From Sedimentibacter sp. MB31-C6 (GTDB lineage Bacteria > Bacillota > Clostridia > Tissierellales > Sedimentibacteraceae), in contig NZ_CP142396.1 in NCBI RefSeq assembly GCF_035934735.1, positions 2,945,902 through 3,009,901 on the forward strand: a DNA stretch of 64,000 nt, written 5' to 3'. Every line of letters starts with the position of its first letter. Positions within the stretch are counted from its first letter, which is position 1. Of this stretch, positions 1-9,456 are shown in pieces. The notes under the pieces are model-generated. The model was not told where the DNA came from, searched no databases, and worked only from the letters and a program-made list of their open reading frames with translations. The position numbers were made by a program, and so were the translations under genes.

Positions 1-2
1 CA

Positions 3-767
3 GCGGGTCAAATACTTATGCGTCTTGGAGGAAGTTCTATTTTATTTGGTTTTGTATATGGAAGTTTATTTGGATTAGAAAAACATGAGTTACCTTGGTT
101 GCCTAGTTTAATTAATGGTGGTCCATTAAGCCCGGACAATATACCTAAGATACTAGTAGCAGGAATATTATTTGGAATAGCTGTTCTATCTGTATCTTAT
201 GTTTATGGAGTAATAAACTCACTGAAAAATGGAAATATTGAAGAAGGTATTTTTGGTAAAAATGGGGTTACTGGTTATATATTCTTTATAAGTTTTATAT
301 TAACTATTGTAACTTTAATAGGTATTATAAATTTACCTTTAAGTATTCCGCTGATTGTTCTTTTATTAAGTCTTGTTATTTTAATAATGAAAGAACCAAT
401 TACTAACATTATATTAAAGAAAAAACCATTGTTTCATGATGGAGCAGGTTCATATTTAACTGAAAGTATTTTTGAAGCAGTAGAAACTATTTTAGGCGTA
501 CTGAGCAATTCTATATCATTTGTTCGTGTTGGAGCCTTTGCACTGAATCATGCAGGATTATTTTTGGCATTTCTGGTAATATCAGAAATGGTAACTAATC
601 CATTGTTGAAAGTTTTAATACTTATTATCGGAAATATATTAATTTTAACACTTGAAGGTTTAATAGTATTTATTCAAGGTCTTCGTCTTCAATATTATGA
701 ATTATTCAGCAAGTATTTTAAAGGCGATGGAATAGAGTTTAAACCATTAAATGTAAATAATAAGTAA
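3..767 (+). CDS. atpI: V/A-type ATP synthase subunit I, C-terminal part (partial)
   Basis: This is the C-terminal 254 residues of the a-type stator subunit, which forms the ion half-channels against the rotor ring in the membrane. The reading frame is open to the left edge of the window, so the gene is cut. Several hydrophobic helices are visible. The conserved segment FVRVGAFALNHAGL carries the essential channel arginine and is followed by the family-typical end GLRLQYYELFSKYF. The next gene, subunit K, starts 55 nt later in the same operon. The family is usually about 600-660 aa, so more than half lies outside the window. Confidence 0.95.
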   Translation, partial: AGQILMRLGGSSILFGFVYGSLFGLEKHELPWLPSLINGGPLSPDNIPKILVAGILFGIAVLSVSYVYGVINSLKNGNIEEGIFGKNGVTGYIFFISFILTIVTLIGIINLPLSIPLIVLLLSLVILIMKEPITNIILKKKPLFHDGAGSYLTESIFEAVETILGVLSNSISFVRVGAFALNHAGLFLAFLVISEMVTNPLLKVLILIIGNILILTLEGLIVFIQGLRLQYYELFSKYFKGDGIEFKPLNVNNK

Positions 768-822
768 AATAGTGAAAGAAAAAATTAACTAAATAATTAA
801 AATCAGAAAGGAAGTAAAATAA

Positions 823-1266
823 ATGCAAATTATATTAATTTTATTAGCAGCATCAATTGCTGTAGGAACTATAATCTATGGATATAAAGCTATGAAAAAT
901 GGTAAAAAGGGAAGTATTAAAAAAGCTATATTAACAACAGTATCTGCATTTGGACTAGTAATGGTTGGAGCTATAATTTCAACAATTTTTGGTGGAAATG
1001 TATTCGCAGAAACTGAAGCAGTTGCTTCAGAAGCAGTTGCAGCTGGAAGTTCATTAGGAGATGGGTTAAAGTATTTTTCAGCAGCATTATCAACAGGTAT
1101 AGCAACAATAGGAACAGGATTAGCAGTTGGTTCAGTTGGTTCATCAGCAGTAGGTGCTATATCAGAGGATTCTTCTATTCTTGGTAAAACTTTAATTTTT
1201 GTTGGTATGGCCGAAGGTATTGCAATTTATGGTATGATTATTTCAATTTTAATTTTATTTGTTTAA
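823..1266 (+). CDS. atpK: V/A-type ATP synthase subunit K (rotor proteolipid)
   Basis: This 147-aa protein is the membrane rotor subunit with four predicted helices, at about residues 2-24, 35-58, 82-108 and 120-147. The single ion-binding carboxylate is the Glu in VGMAEGIAIYG of helix 4. Helix 3 reads GTGLAVGSVGSSAVG, where the Na+-binding E. hirae NtpK has GIAQGKVAAAG, so the glutamine Na+ ligand is replaced by Val. Helix 2 also lacks the NtpK Gln. I infer proton rather than sodium coupling. The N-terminal hairpin looks degenerate compared with the C-terminal one. AAGGAAG lies upstream of the ATG. Confidence 0.93.
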   Translation: MQIILILLAASIAVGTIIYGYKAMKNGKKGSIKKAILTTVSAFGLVMVGAIISTIFGGNVFAETEAVASEAVAAGSSLGDGLKYFSAALSTGIATIGTGLAVGSVGSSAVGAISEDSSILGKTLIFVGMAEGIAIYGMIISILILFV

Positions 1267-1292
1267 TAAAATCGAAATGAAAAGAGAATGAT

Positions 1293-1601
1293 ATGAAATC
1301 TTTTTTAATATGTGATAGTAGAGATACATGGGTAGGATTGAGGTTAGCTGGCATTGATGGTGTCATTGTACATGACAGAGCCAACGCTTTGAGTACAATG
1401 AAAAAGGTGTTACAGAATAGGGAAATTGGTATATTGATACTTACAGAAAAAATAGCTGATATGATTAGCGAAGAAGTAATGGAATATAAGATTAAGTCAA
1501 AAGTACCACTAATAATTGAAATTCCTGATAGACATGGTAGTATTCGAACATATGATGCTATAGAAAAATATATCAGTGATTCAGTTGGAATTCGTATATG
1601 A
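1293..1601 (+). CDS. atpF: V/A-type ATP synthase subunit F
   Basis: This 102-aa protein of the central stalk couples the catalytic head to the rotor. The family N-terminus with its Rossmann-like start is visible (SFLICDSRDTWVGLRLAGIDG), as is the ILILTEKIAD strand-turn near residues 47-57 and an amphipathic C-terminal segment. It sits 26 nt after subunit K and 8 nt before subunit E. In many bacterial operons subunit C lies between E and F, but here F directly precedes E and no C gene is present between them. Identification is by family pattern and operon position. Confidence 0.88.
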   Translation: MKSFLICDSRDTWVGLRLAGIDGVIVHDRANALSTMKKVLQNREIGILILTEKIADMISEEVMEYKIKSKVPLIIEIPDRHGSIRTYDAIEKYISDSVGIRI

Positions 1602-1609
1602 GGTGAATT

Positions 1610-2248
1610 ATGGTTACTATAGAACAAAAATTATTACTTTTTTCTAAATTGCTCAATCAATCTATGGATAAAAAGTTCAATGAAGACTTTAAGGAAATTG
1701 AGAAACAAAATGAATTAAGAATACAAAAAAATAAAGAAGAAGTAGATAGAGAAGCAAAAGAAATTGAAGAGAAAGCTAAGAAAAAAGCTGAAACTAAACG
1801 TATTGAAAGCTTGAGTAAATCAAAAGTAATTATAAAAAGAGAGATTATTGTATTAAAAGAAAATTATTACAATATTTTTATGGAAAATTTCAAAAATAAA
1901 TTACAAGAATTTATTAAGTCAAAAATATATAAAACATTTTTAGAAAAAGAAATATTAGAATTTCAAAAATATATAAAAAGTAGTGAAGATTGTAATTTAA
2001 TTATTTATTTGACAAAAAAAGATAATGATAATTATAGTAGTTTTTTAAAAGAAGAATTTAAAAAGTATCCGAAAATTGAAAACATATCTTTTATAATAAG
2101 GGAAGATATATTAGGTGGTTTAATAATTGAAATAGTAGATAAAAATGTTAAAGTAGATTTATCAATAGATGCTATTTTAGAAGAAAATAAATCTTATATA
2201 ATGCAAACAATATTTGAAGCTTTAGAGGCAGGTGATTACAATGATTAA
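1610..2248 (+). CDS. atpE: V/A-type ATP synthase subunit E
   Basis: This 212-aa protein is the peripheral-stalk subunit. The first roughly 90 residues are a long charged coiled coil rich in Lys and Glu. A small globular C-terminal domain containing IIREDILGGLIIEIVDKNVKVD follows, a stretch typical of the family. It acts on the cytoplasmic side as a stator linking A3B3 to subunit I. AGGTGA precedes the ATG. Its stop codon overlaps the start of subunit A by 8 nt, which suggests translational coupling. Confidence 0.9.
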   Translation: MVTIEQKLLLFSKLLNQSMDKKFNEDFKEIEKQNELRIQKNKEEVDREAKEIEEKAKKKAETKRIESLSKSKVIIKREIIVLKENYYNIFMENFKNKLQEFIKSKIYKTFLEKEILEFQKYIKSSEDCNLIIYLTKKDNDNYSSFLKEEFKKYPKIENISFIIREDILGGLIIEIVDKNVKVDLSIDAILEENKSYIMQTIFEALEAGDYND

Positions 2249-4010
2249 TATTGAGGGAATTGTAAGTGACATAAACGGACCTGTTGTAAAGGGACTAAAT
2301 ATGGGCTCTTTTAAGGTTAATGAAATGGTTACAGTTGGTAATCAAAAACTTATAGGAGAAGTTGTTTCTATTGAAGGGACTATTGCTACTGTTCAAGTGT
2401 ATGAGGAAACTGAAGGATTAAAAGCTGGAGAAAAAATCTTTTCAACTGGATCACCTTTATCAGTCTCTTTAGGGCCAGGAATGATAGGCAATATTTTTGA
2501 TGGCATTCAAAGGCCTCTTAATAGAATACAAAATATGTCCCAAGATTTTATTCCTGAAGGTATAGGATTGTTATCTCTTGATGAAAAAAAGAAATGGGAT
2601 GTTAAAATATTAGTAAAAAAAGGCGACAAGCTTAAAACAGGTGATGTTTATGCAACAGTACAGGAAACTGAAAGAATCCTGCATAAGCTTATAATTCCAT
2701 ACAATGTTAATGGAACAGTTAATGATGTAAAACCAGATGGAAAATATACTTTGAATGATACTGTAGTTGTATTAGAAAATGAAAATAAAAGAAATTTAAA
2801 TCTTACATTATGTTTTAAATGGCCAGTAAGAAAGGCAAGACCTATAGAAGGAAGATTGCCTATTTACAAGCCACTTATAACTGGACAAAGGGTTATTGAT
2901 AGTTTTTTTCCAATTGCAAAGGGTGGTACCATAGCTCTTCCTGGTGGATTTGGTACAGGTAAAACCGTAACACAACATCAATTAGCAAAGTGGAGTGATG
3001 CAGATATTATTGTATATATTGGTTGTGGTGAACGAGGAAATGAAATGACAGATGTATTGGAAGAATTCCCAAAGCTAATTGACCCTAGAACTAATAGACC
3101 ATTAATGGAAAGAACAATTTTAATTGCAAATACGTCAAACATGCCAGTTGCTGCTCGTGAAGCAAGTATATATACAGGTATAACAATGGCAGAATATTAT
3201 CGAGATATGGGCTATGATGTTGCAATAATGGCAGATTCTACTTCTAGATGGGCAGAAGCATTGAGAGAGATATCTGGTCGTTTGGAAGAAATGCCAGCAG
3301 AAGAAGGTTATCCTGCATACTTACCATCAAGACTTGCTGAATTTTATGAGAGAGCCGGTTGCGTAGAAAATCTAAGCAAAGAAGAAGCTTCAATAACGAT
3401 AATTGGTGCTGTTTCACCTCCCGGAGGTGACTTTTCTGAACCTGTTACAGAAAATACAAAAAGATTTGTTACAGCATTTTTAGCATTAGATAAAAAATTA
3501 GCATATGCAAGACATTATCCTGCTATCAACTATTTAACTAGTTATAGCGGTTATGTAAGTATGCTTGGAGACTGGTATGAAGAAAATATAGCATCAGATA
3601 TGTTTAAATTGAGACAAAAAATGATATCTTTATTGCAAGAGGAAGAAAAATTGAACGAAATTGTTCAACTTGTTGGAGAAGATGTACTCCCTAATGACCA
3701 AGCATTAGTATTGGAAACAGCAAGAATTATTAAAAAGGGATTCCTACAGCAAAATGCCCTTCATCCACAGGATTCCTTTGTTGTATTGAAAAAGCAATAT
3801 TTGATGTTACAAGTAATAGATATATTTTACGAAAATGCTATGGAATGTGTTAAAATGGGAATACCTATTTCTGTAATTCGTAAGGAAGATGTTATACAAG
3901 ATATTTTGAAAATGAAATATGATGTTCCAAATGATAAGTTAGAGATGTTAGATGATTTAATGAAAAAAATAATTGAAACATTCAAAAACTTAAAACAAAA
4001 GTATGAATAG
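2241..4010 (+). CDS. atpA: V/A-type ATP synthase catalytic subunit A
   Basis: This 589-aa catalytic subunit hydrolyses or makes ATP in the A3B3 head. The Walker A motif [11 protein letters not shown] lies near residues 234-244, followed by [10 protein letters not shown] and by [27 protein letters not shown]. The bulge (non-homologous region) expected of A subunits is present between residues about 110 and 190. An in-frame GTG at 2232 exists, but AGGTGA at 2230-2235 sits five bases before the ATG at 2241, so the ATG is chosen. The gene overlaps subunit E by 8 nt and is followed 11 nt later by subunit B. Confidence 0.97.
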   Translation: MINIEGIVSDINGPVVKGLNMGSFKVNEMVTVGNQKLIGEVVSIEGTIATVQVYEETEGLKAGEKIFSTGSPLSVSLGPGMIGNIFDGIQRPLNRIQNMSQDFIPEGIGLLSLDEKKKWDVKILVKKGDKLKTGDVYATVQETERILHKLIIPYNVNGTVNDVKPDGKYTLNDTVVVLENENKRNLNLTLCFKWPVRKARPIEGRLPIYKPLITGQRVIDSFFPIAKGGTIALPGGFGTGKTVTQHQLAKWSDADIIVYIGCGERGNEMTDVLEEFPKLIDPRTNRPLMERTILIANTSNMPVAAREASIYTGITMAEYYRDMGYDVAIMADSTSRWAEALREISGRLEEMPAEEGYPAYLPSRLAEFYERAGCVENLSKEEASITIIGAVSPPGGDFSEPVTENTKRFVTAFLALDKKLAYARHYPAINYLTSYSGYVSMLGDWYEENIASDMFKLRQKMISLLQEEEKLNEIVQLVGEDVLPNDQALVLETARIIKKGFLQQNALHPQDSFVVLKKQYLMLQVIDIFYENAMECVKMGIPISVIRKEDVIQDILKMKYDVPNDKLEMLDDLMKKIIETFKNLKQKYE

Positions 4011-4021
4011 GGAGTGTTAAA

Positions 4022-5407
4022 ATGAGAAAAGAATATTTAAAATTACAAAAGATTGATGGTCCTTTAATAGTTCTTTCTGGTATTGAAGATGCTGCCTATG
4101 GAGAAACGGTAAATATAAAAATTGACAATGAAGAAATAAGAAAAGGTAAAATTATAAAAATTGAAGGTGACAAAGTTATTGTTCAGGTCTTTGAAGGTAC
4201 AACAGGAATATCTACTGACAATACTTCAATAAAATTTATGGGCGAAGCCTTAACTATTCCTTTGTCTAAGGAAATGATGGGAAGAACCTTTAATGGAGTA
4301 GGTGAGCCTATTGATAAAGCTTATCAAGTTATATCTACTAATAGGCAAAATATAAATGGTAGGCCAATTAACCCTGTTGCTAGAAGATATCCTAGGAACT
4401 TTATTCAAACAGGTATATCATCAATAGATGCTCTAATGACATTAATAAGAGGACAAAAATTACCTATTTTTTCTGGTAATGGTATGGCTCATAATGAATT
4501 AGCTGCTCAAATTGTAAAGCAAGCTAAAATTAAAGGTGCTACAAAGGATAATTTTGCAGTTGTTTTTGGAGCAATGGGAGTTAGGCATGATGATGCTGAC
4601 TACTTTAGAAGAAGTTTTGAATCAGCAGGGGTATTAGATCATGTTGTTATGTATATAAATACAGCTGACGATCCAATTATCGAGAGAATTTCTACTCCAA
4701 GATGCGCTTTAACAGCAGCAGAATATTTAGCATTTGAGCAAAATATGCATGTTCTAGTAATATTAACAGATATGACTAGCTATGCTGAAGCATTACGTGA
4801 AATTTCATCAGCAAAAGAAGAAGTTCCTTCACGTAAAGGATATCCTGGCTATTTGTATAGTGACCTTTCAACTATTTATGAAAGAGCAGGTATGCTTAAA
4901 AGCAGTGAGGGTTCTATAACATTAATTCCAATACTTACAATGCCTAATGATGATATTACTCATCCCATACCTGATTTGACAGGTTTTATAACGGAAGGGC
5001 AGATTGTTTTAAATAGAGAATTAAATCAAAATGGAATATATCCGCCAATAGACATATTACCATCTTTGTCAAGATTAATGAAAGATGGTATTGGAGCTGA
5101 TTATACAAGAGAAGATCATGCTGACTTACAAAGTCAATTATTTGCTTCTTACTCTAAAGTTCAAGATATTAGAAGTTTATCACAAATAATTGGTGAAGAT
5201 GATTTAACTGATGTAGAAAAATTATATATGATATTTGGTCGTGAATTAGAAAACAAATTCATAGCACAAGAAAAAAATGAAAACAGAAGTATTAATGAAA
5301 CTTTAGATTTAGGATGGTATGTATTATCAATTCTACCAAAAACTGAACTGGATCGTATAGAATCAGAAATAGTAGAAAAATACTATGTTAGCAATAGGGA
5401 GCGATAG
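4022..5407 (+). CDS. atpB: V/A-type ATP synthase regulatory subunit B
   Basis: This 461-aa non-catalytic partner of subunit A completes the A3B3 hexamer. The canonical P-loop is absent: the corresponding place reads [15 protein letters not shown], as expected for B subunits. [33 protein letters not shown] is the conserved block, cited here only by its position around residues 243-275. Length is typical of the family. GGGAG lies before the ATG. Subunit D begins two bases after its stop codon. Confidence 0.97.
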   Translation: MRKEYLKLQKIDGPLIVLSGIEDAAYGETVNIKIDNEEIRKGKIIKIEGDKVIVQVFEGTTGISTDNTSIKFMGEALTIPLSKEMMGRTFNGVGEPIDKAYQVISTNRQNINGRPINPVARRYPRNFIQTGISSIDALMTLIRGQKLPIFSGNGMAHNELAAQIVKQAKIKGATKDNFAVVFGAMGVRHDDADYFRRSFESAGVLDHVVMYINTADDPIIERISTPRCALTAAEYLAFEQNMHVLVILTDMTSYAEALREISSAKEEVPSRKGYPGYLYSDLSTIYERAGMLKSSEGSITLIPILTMPNDDITHPIPDLTGFITEGQIVLNRELNQNGIYPPIDILPSLSRLMKDGIGADYTREDHADLQSQLFASYSKVQDIRSLSQIIGEDDLTDVEKLYMIFGRELENKFIAQEKNENRSINETLDLGWYVLSILPKTELDRIESEIVEKYYVSNRER

Positions 5408-5409
5408 TT

Positions 5410-6024
5410 ATGGCTGTATTAGTTGCACCTACTAAATCAAACCTTATTAAAGCTAAATCTTCTCTTGAACTGTCAAAAAAGGGATTCGAATTATTAGATA
5501 AGAAGAGAAATATTCTTATTAAAGAGATTATGTCTTATGTCGATAAAGCAAGGACAATGCATAACGAAATATATGATGTTTTAAAAGAGGCATATGAGTC
5601 TATACAAGAAGCTAATATAACATTAGGGGTTAAAACAGTAGAAGACATGTCATACAGTGTGCCAGTTAATGAGCAATACGATATCATATTAAAAAGTGTG
5701 ATGGGAGTCGATATTCCTTCTATAAAGTATATAGAAGACGATGGATATACACCAACATATGGATTTTATAGAACAAATGACGCATTAGATAAAGCAAGAC
5801 AAAAATTTAATGAAGTTAAATATAAAATTTATGAAATAACTGAGTTAGAAAGTTCAATATTTAAACTTGCTAAAGAGATAGAAAAAGTTAAAAAAAGAAC
5901 TAATGCATTAGAACATGTTCAAATACCAAAATTTGAAGCACAAGTTAAATATATTCAAAATGTATTAGAAGAAAAAGAAAGAGAAGACTTTTTTAGATTA
6001 AAAAGATTAAAGAACAAAAAATAA
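5410..6024 (+). CDS. atpD: V/A-type ATP synthase subunit D
   Basis: This 204-aa central rotor-shaft subunit is almost wholly alpha-helical. The N-terminus VLVAPTKSNLIKAKSSLELSKKGFELLDKKR and the C-terminal helix ending in RRLK-like basic residues (about 160-204) form the antiparallel coiled coil that turns inside A3B3. It is the last gene of the operon and is followed directly by a strong hairpin terminator. Only two bases separate it from subunit B. Confidence 0.95.
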   Translation: MAVLVAPTKSNLIKAKSSLELSKKGFELLDKKRNILIKEIMSYVDKARTMHNEIYDVLKEAYESIQEANITLGVKTVEDMSYSVPVNEQYDIILKSVMGVDIPSIKYIEDDGYTPTYGFYRTNDALDKARQKFNEVKYKIYEITELESSIFKLAKEIEKVKKRTNALEHVQIPKFEAQVKYIQNVLEEKEREDFFRLKRLKNKK

Positions 6025-6058
6025 AAGTAGAGTGTGCCTTTAGTGCATACTCTACTTT
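6024..6058. terminator. bidirectional terminator between atpD and rnz
   Basis: A 14-bp stem (arms 6024-6037 and 6045-6058, one G-T pair) with a 7-nt loop has A-runs on its left and T-runs on its right. It ends the V-ATPase operon on + and the rnz transcript on -. The two genes converge on it. Confidence 0.9.
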
Positions 6059-6063
6059 ATAAT

Positions 6064-6975
6064 TTAATCATTTGAATTTAAATTAGTAGTCATTAAATCA
6101 TAACCAGCTACAGTATTAGAAAATATATTTTTAGCAACATTTATAAATTCTTCTGGATTTTTTAAAGATGGACTATAATGAGTTAGCCATAATTCAGTTA
6201 CATTAGCATCAAGGGCAATTTTTGCTGCTTCAGAAAATAACATATGTTTTTTTTCAACAGCATTATCGTATTGTTCATCATTACCATACATACCTTCACA
6301 AATAAATAAATCAGAATCTTTTACTATTTCTTTTATATGTTTAGTAGGTCTAGTATCTGTTACATATGATATTTTAATACTTTTTCTAGGTATTCCTAAA
6401 ACCATTTCTGGTGTTATTTTATTATTATTAACTTGAACGCTATTACCATTATGAAGAATACTCCATAATTTTACAGGAATATTTAATTTTTTTGCCTTTT
6501 CAGGTTGAAAACGAGGCTTTAATTGTAATTTTAAACTATAACCTAAACAATTTATATGATGCTTTAATGGTATCGAAGTTATTTTAAGTCCTATTTGTTC
6601 AAATGTTTGAGGCTTTGTTTCGTGTAATTCTGTAATTATTACTTCATATGGAAGAAACCCACAAACTACTAATAATGTATTAATAATTTTATAACCACCT
6701 CTTGGTACTATAATATAAAGGGGCTCAATTCGTCCATTATTGCCTATACTCAATAAAAGCCCAGGAAGTCCTGTTATATGATCAGCATGACAATGGGTTA
6801 TTAAAATTGTTTCTATTTTTCTTATACTGAATTTACCTTTACTTAAAGAAACCTGAGTACCTTCACCACAATCAATCAATATGGATTTTCCATTATATTC
6901 AATTAAACAGGATGATAAAAATCTATTAGGTAAAGGAATCATCCCTCCTGTACCTATTAAAGTTACATCTATCAT
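6064..6975 (-). CDS. rnz: ribonuclease Z (tRNase Z)
   Basis: This 303-aa metallo-beta-lactamase-fold endonuclease removes the 3' trailer of tRNA precursors in the cytoplasm. The HxHxDH zinc motif is HCHADH at residues 61-66. GTGG near the N-terminus, a later DTRPT with aspartate, and WLTHYSP with the final histidine complete the family pattern. An in-frame TTG at 6993 lies upstream, but AGGAG sits six bases before the ATG at 6975, so I use that start. The gene is transcribed from its own promoter and converges on the V-ATPase operon. Confidence 0.92.
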   Translation of the reverse strand: MIDVTLIGTGGMIPLPNRFLSSCLIEYNGKSILIDCGEGTQVSLSKGKFSIRKIETILITHCHADHITGLPGLLLSIGNNGRIEPLYIIVPRGGYKIINTLLVVCGFLPYEVIITELHETKPQTFEQIGLKITSIPLKHHINCLGYSLKLQLKPRFQPEKAKKLNIPVKLWSILHNGNSVQVNNNKITPEMVLGIPRKSIKISYVTDTRPTKHIKEIVKDSDLFICEGMYGNDEQYDNAVEKKHMLFSEAAKIALDANVTELWLTHYSPSLKNPEEFINVAKNIFSNTVAGYDLMTTNLNSND

Positions 6976-7034
6976 AATATCTCCTAAATACAATTAATAT
7001 ACAATCATTTATCTACTGTTTTTCTATTATTGAT

Positions 7035-7063
7035 ATTATACTTTTTTTTACAATTTTTATCAA
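7035..7063 (-). promoter_or_regulatory. sigma-A promoter of rnz
   Basis: On the minus strand, TTGATA (7058-7063) and TATAAT (7035-7040) are separated by 17 bp, about 60 bp before the rnz start. Confidence 0.7.
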
Positions 7064-7072
7064 TATGTATAT

Positions 7073-8023
7073 TTAAATTATAATTAACATTAATGTACAA
7101 ATAAAAGCAGATATGATACCAAAAATAAACTTACCTTTTAAGTACTTTTTAATATTAAAGTTGAATTCTGAAGTAATTGCAATTGTTTGAAATGTTACAG
7201 ATATACCAGAAAAACTTATTAGAAAATTTATTATAATTAACTTAACTTCTAAAGGAAGTATCGATGAAGAAATTATACTACAACCATTTGTAATTTCCAA
7301 TATTCCTACAATAATAGCAAATATTAAGTCTCTAATATTTGTACCTAGTGACATAAATCCCTCAAAAGAAGATAATATATTTGTTAAAAATTGAGAAAAT
7401 ATAGAGAAAATTACAATAACACCTCCAACAGATAATATACTTATTACTGATTTATATATTGATGAACTAAACACTTCATTAAATTGTATTGGTTTATAAT
7501 CTAATTTTTTATTAGTAGGTAAAACTATTTCATGGTTTTTATATAGAAAGCTTAGGATTATTGCTCCTAAAAAATGTGGAAAAGCAATATACATATATAA
7601 GTTAAAATTTCCAAGCATTGAAAAAGCAACTGCACCAGCAATAAATTGAAAACTGCAATTATTTGTGAATATAAGTAGATAATTAGCTTCTCTTTTGCTA
7701 ATTCTTTTATTTTCAAAGAGTATATTAGTTACCAAACCTCCTGAAGGATAACCTGATATAAAGCTTATAAAATAAGGTATAAAAGCAAATTTGCTTTTAA
7801 ATATTATTTTTGAAATAAATGAAAATCTTTCAAGAAGGCTATACATAAAATTATATTGAAGTAATATATTAGATAAAATAGACATAGGAAATAAATAAGG
7901 AATAATATTATTAACCCATATATTTAATCCAATAAAGGCACCTTCAGACACGGTTTTTGGCTGCATAAGAAATGCTAAAATTATTAATATTATAAAAATC
8001 GGTATGATATTTCTTTTAAACAT
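7073..8023 (-). CDS. ylbJ: sporulation integral membrane protein YlbJ
   Basis: This 316-aa polytopic membrane protein carries the nucleoside-recognition (gate) fold. Typical segments are FISGYPSGGLVTNILFE, IFTNNCSFQFIAGAV and a C-terminal SFSGISVTFQ. B. subtilis YlbJ is needed for spore cortex and heat resistance; its transported substrate is unknown. A TTG start at 8056 is possible, but GGAGGG six bases before the ATG at 8023 marks that start. It is somewhat shorter than the roughly 400-aa Bacillus protein. The ribosome binding site lies inside a hairpin described separately. Confidence 0.85.
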   Translation of the reverse strand: MFKRNIIPIFIILIILAFLMQPKTVSEGAFIGLNIWVNNIIPYLFPMSILSNILLQYNFMYSLLERFSFISKIIFKSKFAFIPYFISFISGYPSGGLVTNILFENKRISKREANYLLIFTNNCSFQFIAGAVAFSMLGNFNLYMYIAFPHFLGAIILSFLYKNHEIVLPTNKKLDYKPIQFNEVFSSSIYKSVISILSVGGVIVIFSIFSQFLTNILSSFEGFMSLGTNIRDLIFAIIVGILEITNGCSIISSSILPLEVKLIIINFLISFSGISVTFQTIAITSEFNFNIKKYLKGKFIFGIISAFICTLMLIII

Positions 8024-8065
8024 AAAAAACCCTCCATATGATATTTTATTGTACAAGGGTTTTTT
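8024..8065 (-). terminator. terminator-like hairpin overlapping the ylbJ ribosome binding site
   Basis: A perfect 10-bp inverted repeat (8024-8033 and 8056-8065) lies between tmcAL and ylbJ. On the minus strand the 3' arm reads AGGGTTTTTT and contains part of the ylbJ Shine-Dalgarno GGAGGG, directly before its ATG. It can act as a terminator for tmcAL, as a fold hiding the ylbJ start, or as both. Confidence 0.6.
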
Positions 8066-8079
8066 ATATGCTTGATTTT

Positions 8080-9312
8080 TTATTTTACATAAATTGCATT
8101 TAAGTAATATTCTTCGTTAACTTTTGCATTGTTAAATGGGATATAATAAATATTAGTTGATTTATCTGTTAATTTGAAACAAGTAGAATTTTTAGTATTT
8201 ATATTACTTTTTTTATAGTCAGCGTAGCGATTGATTATGTAAGTTCCATTATTTTTTGCTTCTTTTATTATTTTTCTACCAATATCATTAAATGCAAGGA
8301 CTTTAATATAATTAATTTTATTGTTATTATACAAATCTTGAGATATAAGACTTTTAATATCGCTTTTTTGAATTCCCAATAATATATTTAAAAGAATTCT
8401 TCTTAATTTAGAATAAGTATATCTTTTAGACTTCAATGACTTAATAAAATCATCAACAGTGACATATTTTAATACATTAGAAAATATCTTATTATTTAAT
8501 CCTTCTGACACTTCATAAATATTGTTTAATCCTTCTAACCCTAATATTAAAATTGTATAATATATATAATTTAAATAGTTATCAAGACTATTAAATTTAC
8601 CATACATTTCATAAAATTTATGTAAAGTCTCTATACTTACATCAGTCAAAGAATTAAGGTCTGTTTTCTTTTCATCCATAAGAATACTGCGTCTAATAGC
8701 TGAAGCACTATCATAATATCCAGTTATATTTAAATCATTATAACCTTTACCTATACGTTTTATTGGAGCAATTTCGCAGTTTAGGTTTATTTTTATGCAA
8801 CTTTTAATATATTCAATGCCAAGGATATTATTTGGAGATTTAATTATATTATTAATTTTCTCACCTAATAAGTGGTTTATTGCATTAGTAACAGCTGTAG
8901 GGTAGGAAATTCCTTTTGAAATTTCTTTTTTTAAAATTTGATTATACATTTTATTATTCATTTGAGTTTTTGCTATTTCTACTAATAATTTTGTATCATC
9001 ATTTTCACATCCAAAGCTTAACGTTGAAATAGAAAGTTTCTTTAACTCAGAAATTGCACCTAAAGCAAATAGTTCAGCATTTTGGCATGAATAGGGCATG
9101 GGAAGTTCAATTACTAAATCAGCTCCACCATAGATTGCAGCTTCAGCTCTTTTGTATTTATCAATAATTGCTGGTTCACCTCTTTGAACGTAATTGCCAC
9201 TCATTACAACGGCTATTCCTTCGCATTTTGACTTTTCTCTGGCCTTACTTAATTGATATTCATGTCCTTTATGAAATGGATTATATTCTGCAACAATACC
9301 TGTAATATTCAT
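8080..9312 (-). CDS. tmcAL: tRNA(Met) cytidine acetate ligase TmcAL
   Basis: This 410-aa enzyme makes N4-acetylcytidine at the wobble base of elongator tRNA(Met), using acetate and ATP. The nucleotidyltransferase start EYNPFHKGHEYQL has the HxGH-like residues His14 and His17. It is followed by VVMSGNYVQRGEPAIIDKY and by ADLVIELP, all typical of the former DUF795/YlbM family. It is the upstream partner of ylbJ on the minus strand, as in other Firmicutes. Acetate kinase, also an acetate user, is encoded 2 kb away, but the two have no shared operon here. Confidence 0.93.
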   Translation of the reverse strand: MNITGIVAEYNPFHKGHEYQLSKAREKSKCEGIAVVMSGNYVQRGEPAIIDKYKRAEAAIYGGADLVIELPMPYSCQNAELFALGAISELKKLSISTLSFGCENDDTKLLVEIAKTQMNNKMYNQILKKEISKGISYPTAVTNAINHLLGEKINNIIKSPNNILGIEYIKSCIKINLNCEIAPIKRIGKGYNDLNITGYYDSASAIRRSILMDEKKTDLNSLTDVSIETLHKFYEMYGKFNSLDNYLNYIYYTILILGLEGLNNIYEVSEGLNNKIFSNVLKYVTVDDFIKSLKSKRYTYSKLRRILLNILLGIQKSDIKSLISQDLYNNNKINYIKVLAFNDIGRKIIKEAKNNGTYIINRYADYKKSNINTKNSTCFKLTDKSTNIYYIPFNNAKVNEEYYLNAIYVK

Positions 9313-9383
9313 TATTACTCTCCTTGCAATTTAATATAATTTTGATGATTTTCAATAAATATATATGATTTTCATTTTGGTAA

Positions 9384-9411
9384 TTGATTTTTTCTTAATT
9401 AATGATATAAT
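9384..9411 (+). promoter_or_regulatory. probable sigma-A promoter of cobU-cobS-cobC
   Basis: TTGATT (9384-9389) and TATAAT (9406-9411) are separated by 16 bp, 45 bp before cobU. No cobalamin riboswitch fits in the short leader. Confidence 0.6.
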
Positions 9412-9456
9412 AAATAAGGTTAAATGTAAATAAATATGATGTAAAGAGATGAAAAA

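Noticed and set aside
9313..9456. Cobalamin riboswitch before cobU
   Set aside because: The 144-bp gap with an internal promoter is too short and no conserved B12-box sequence is present.
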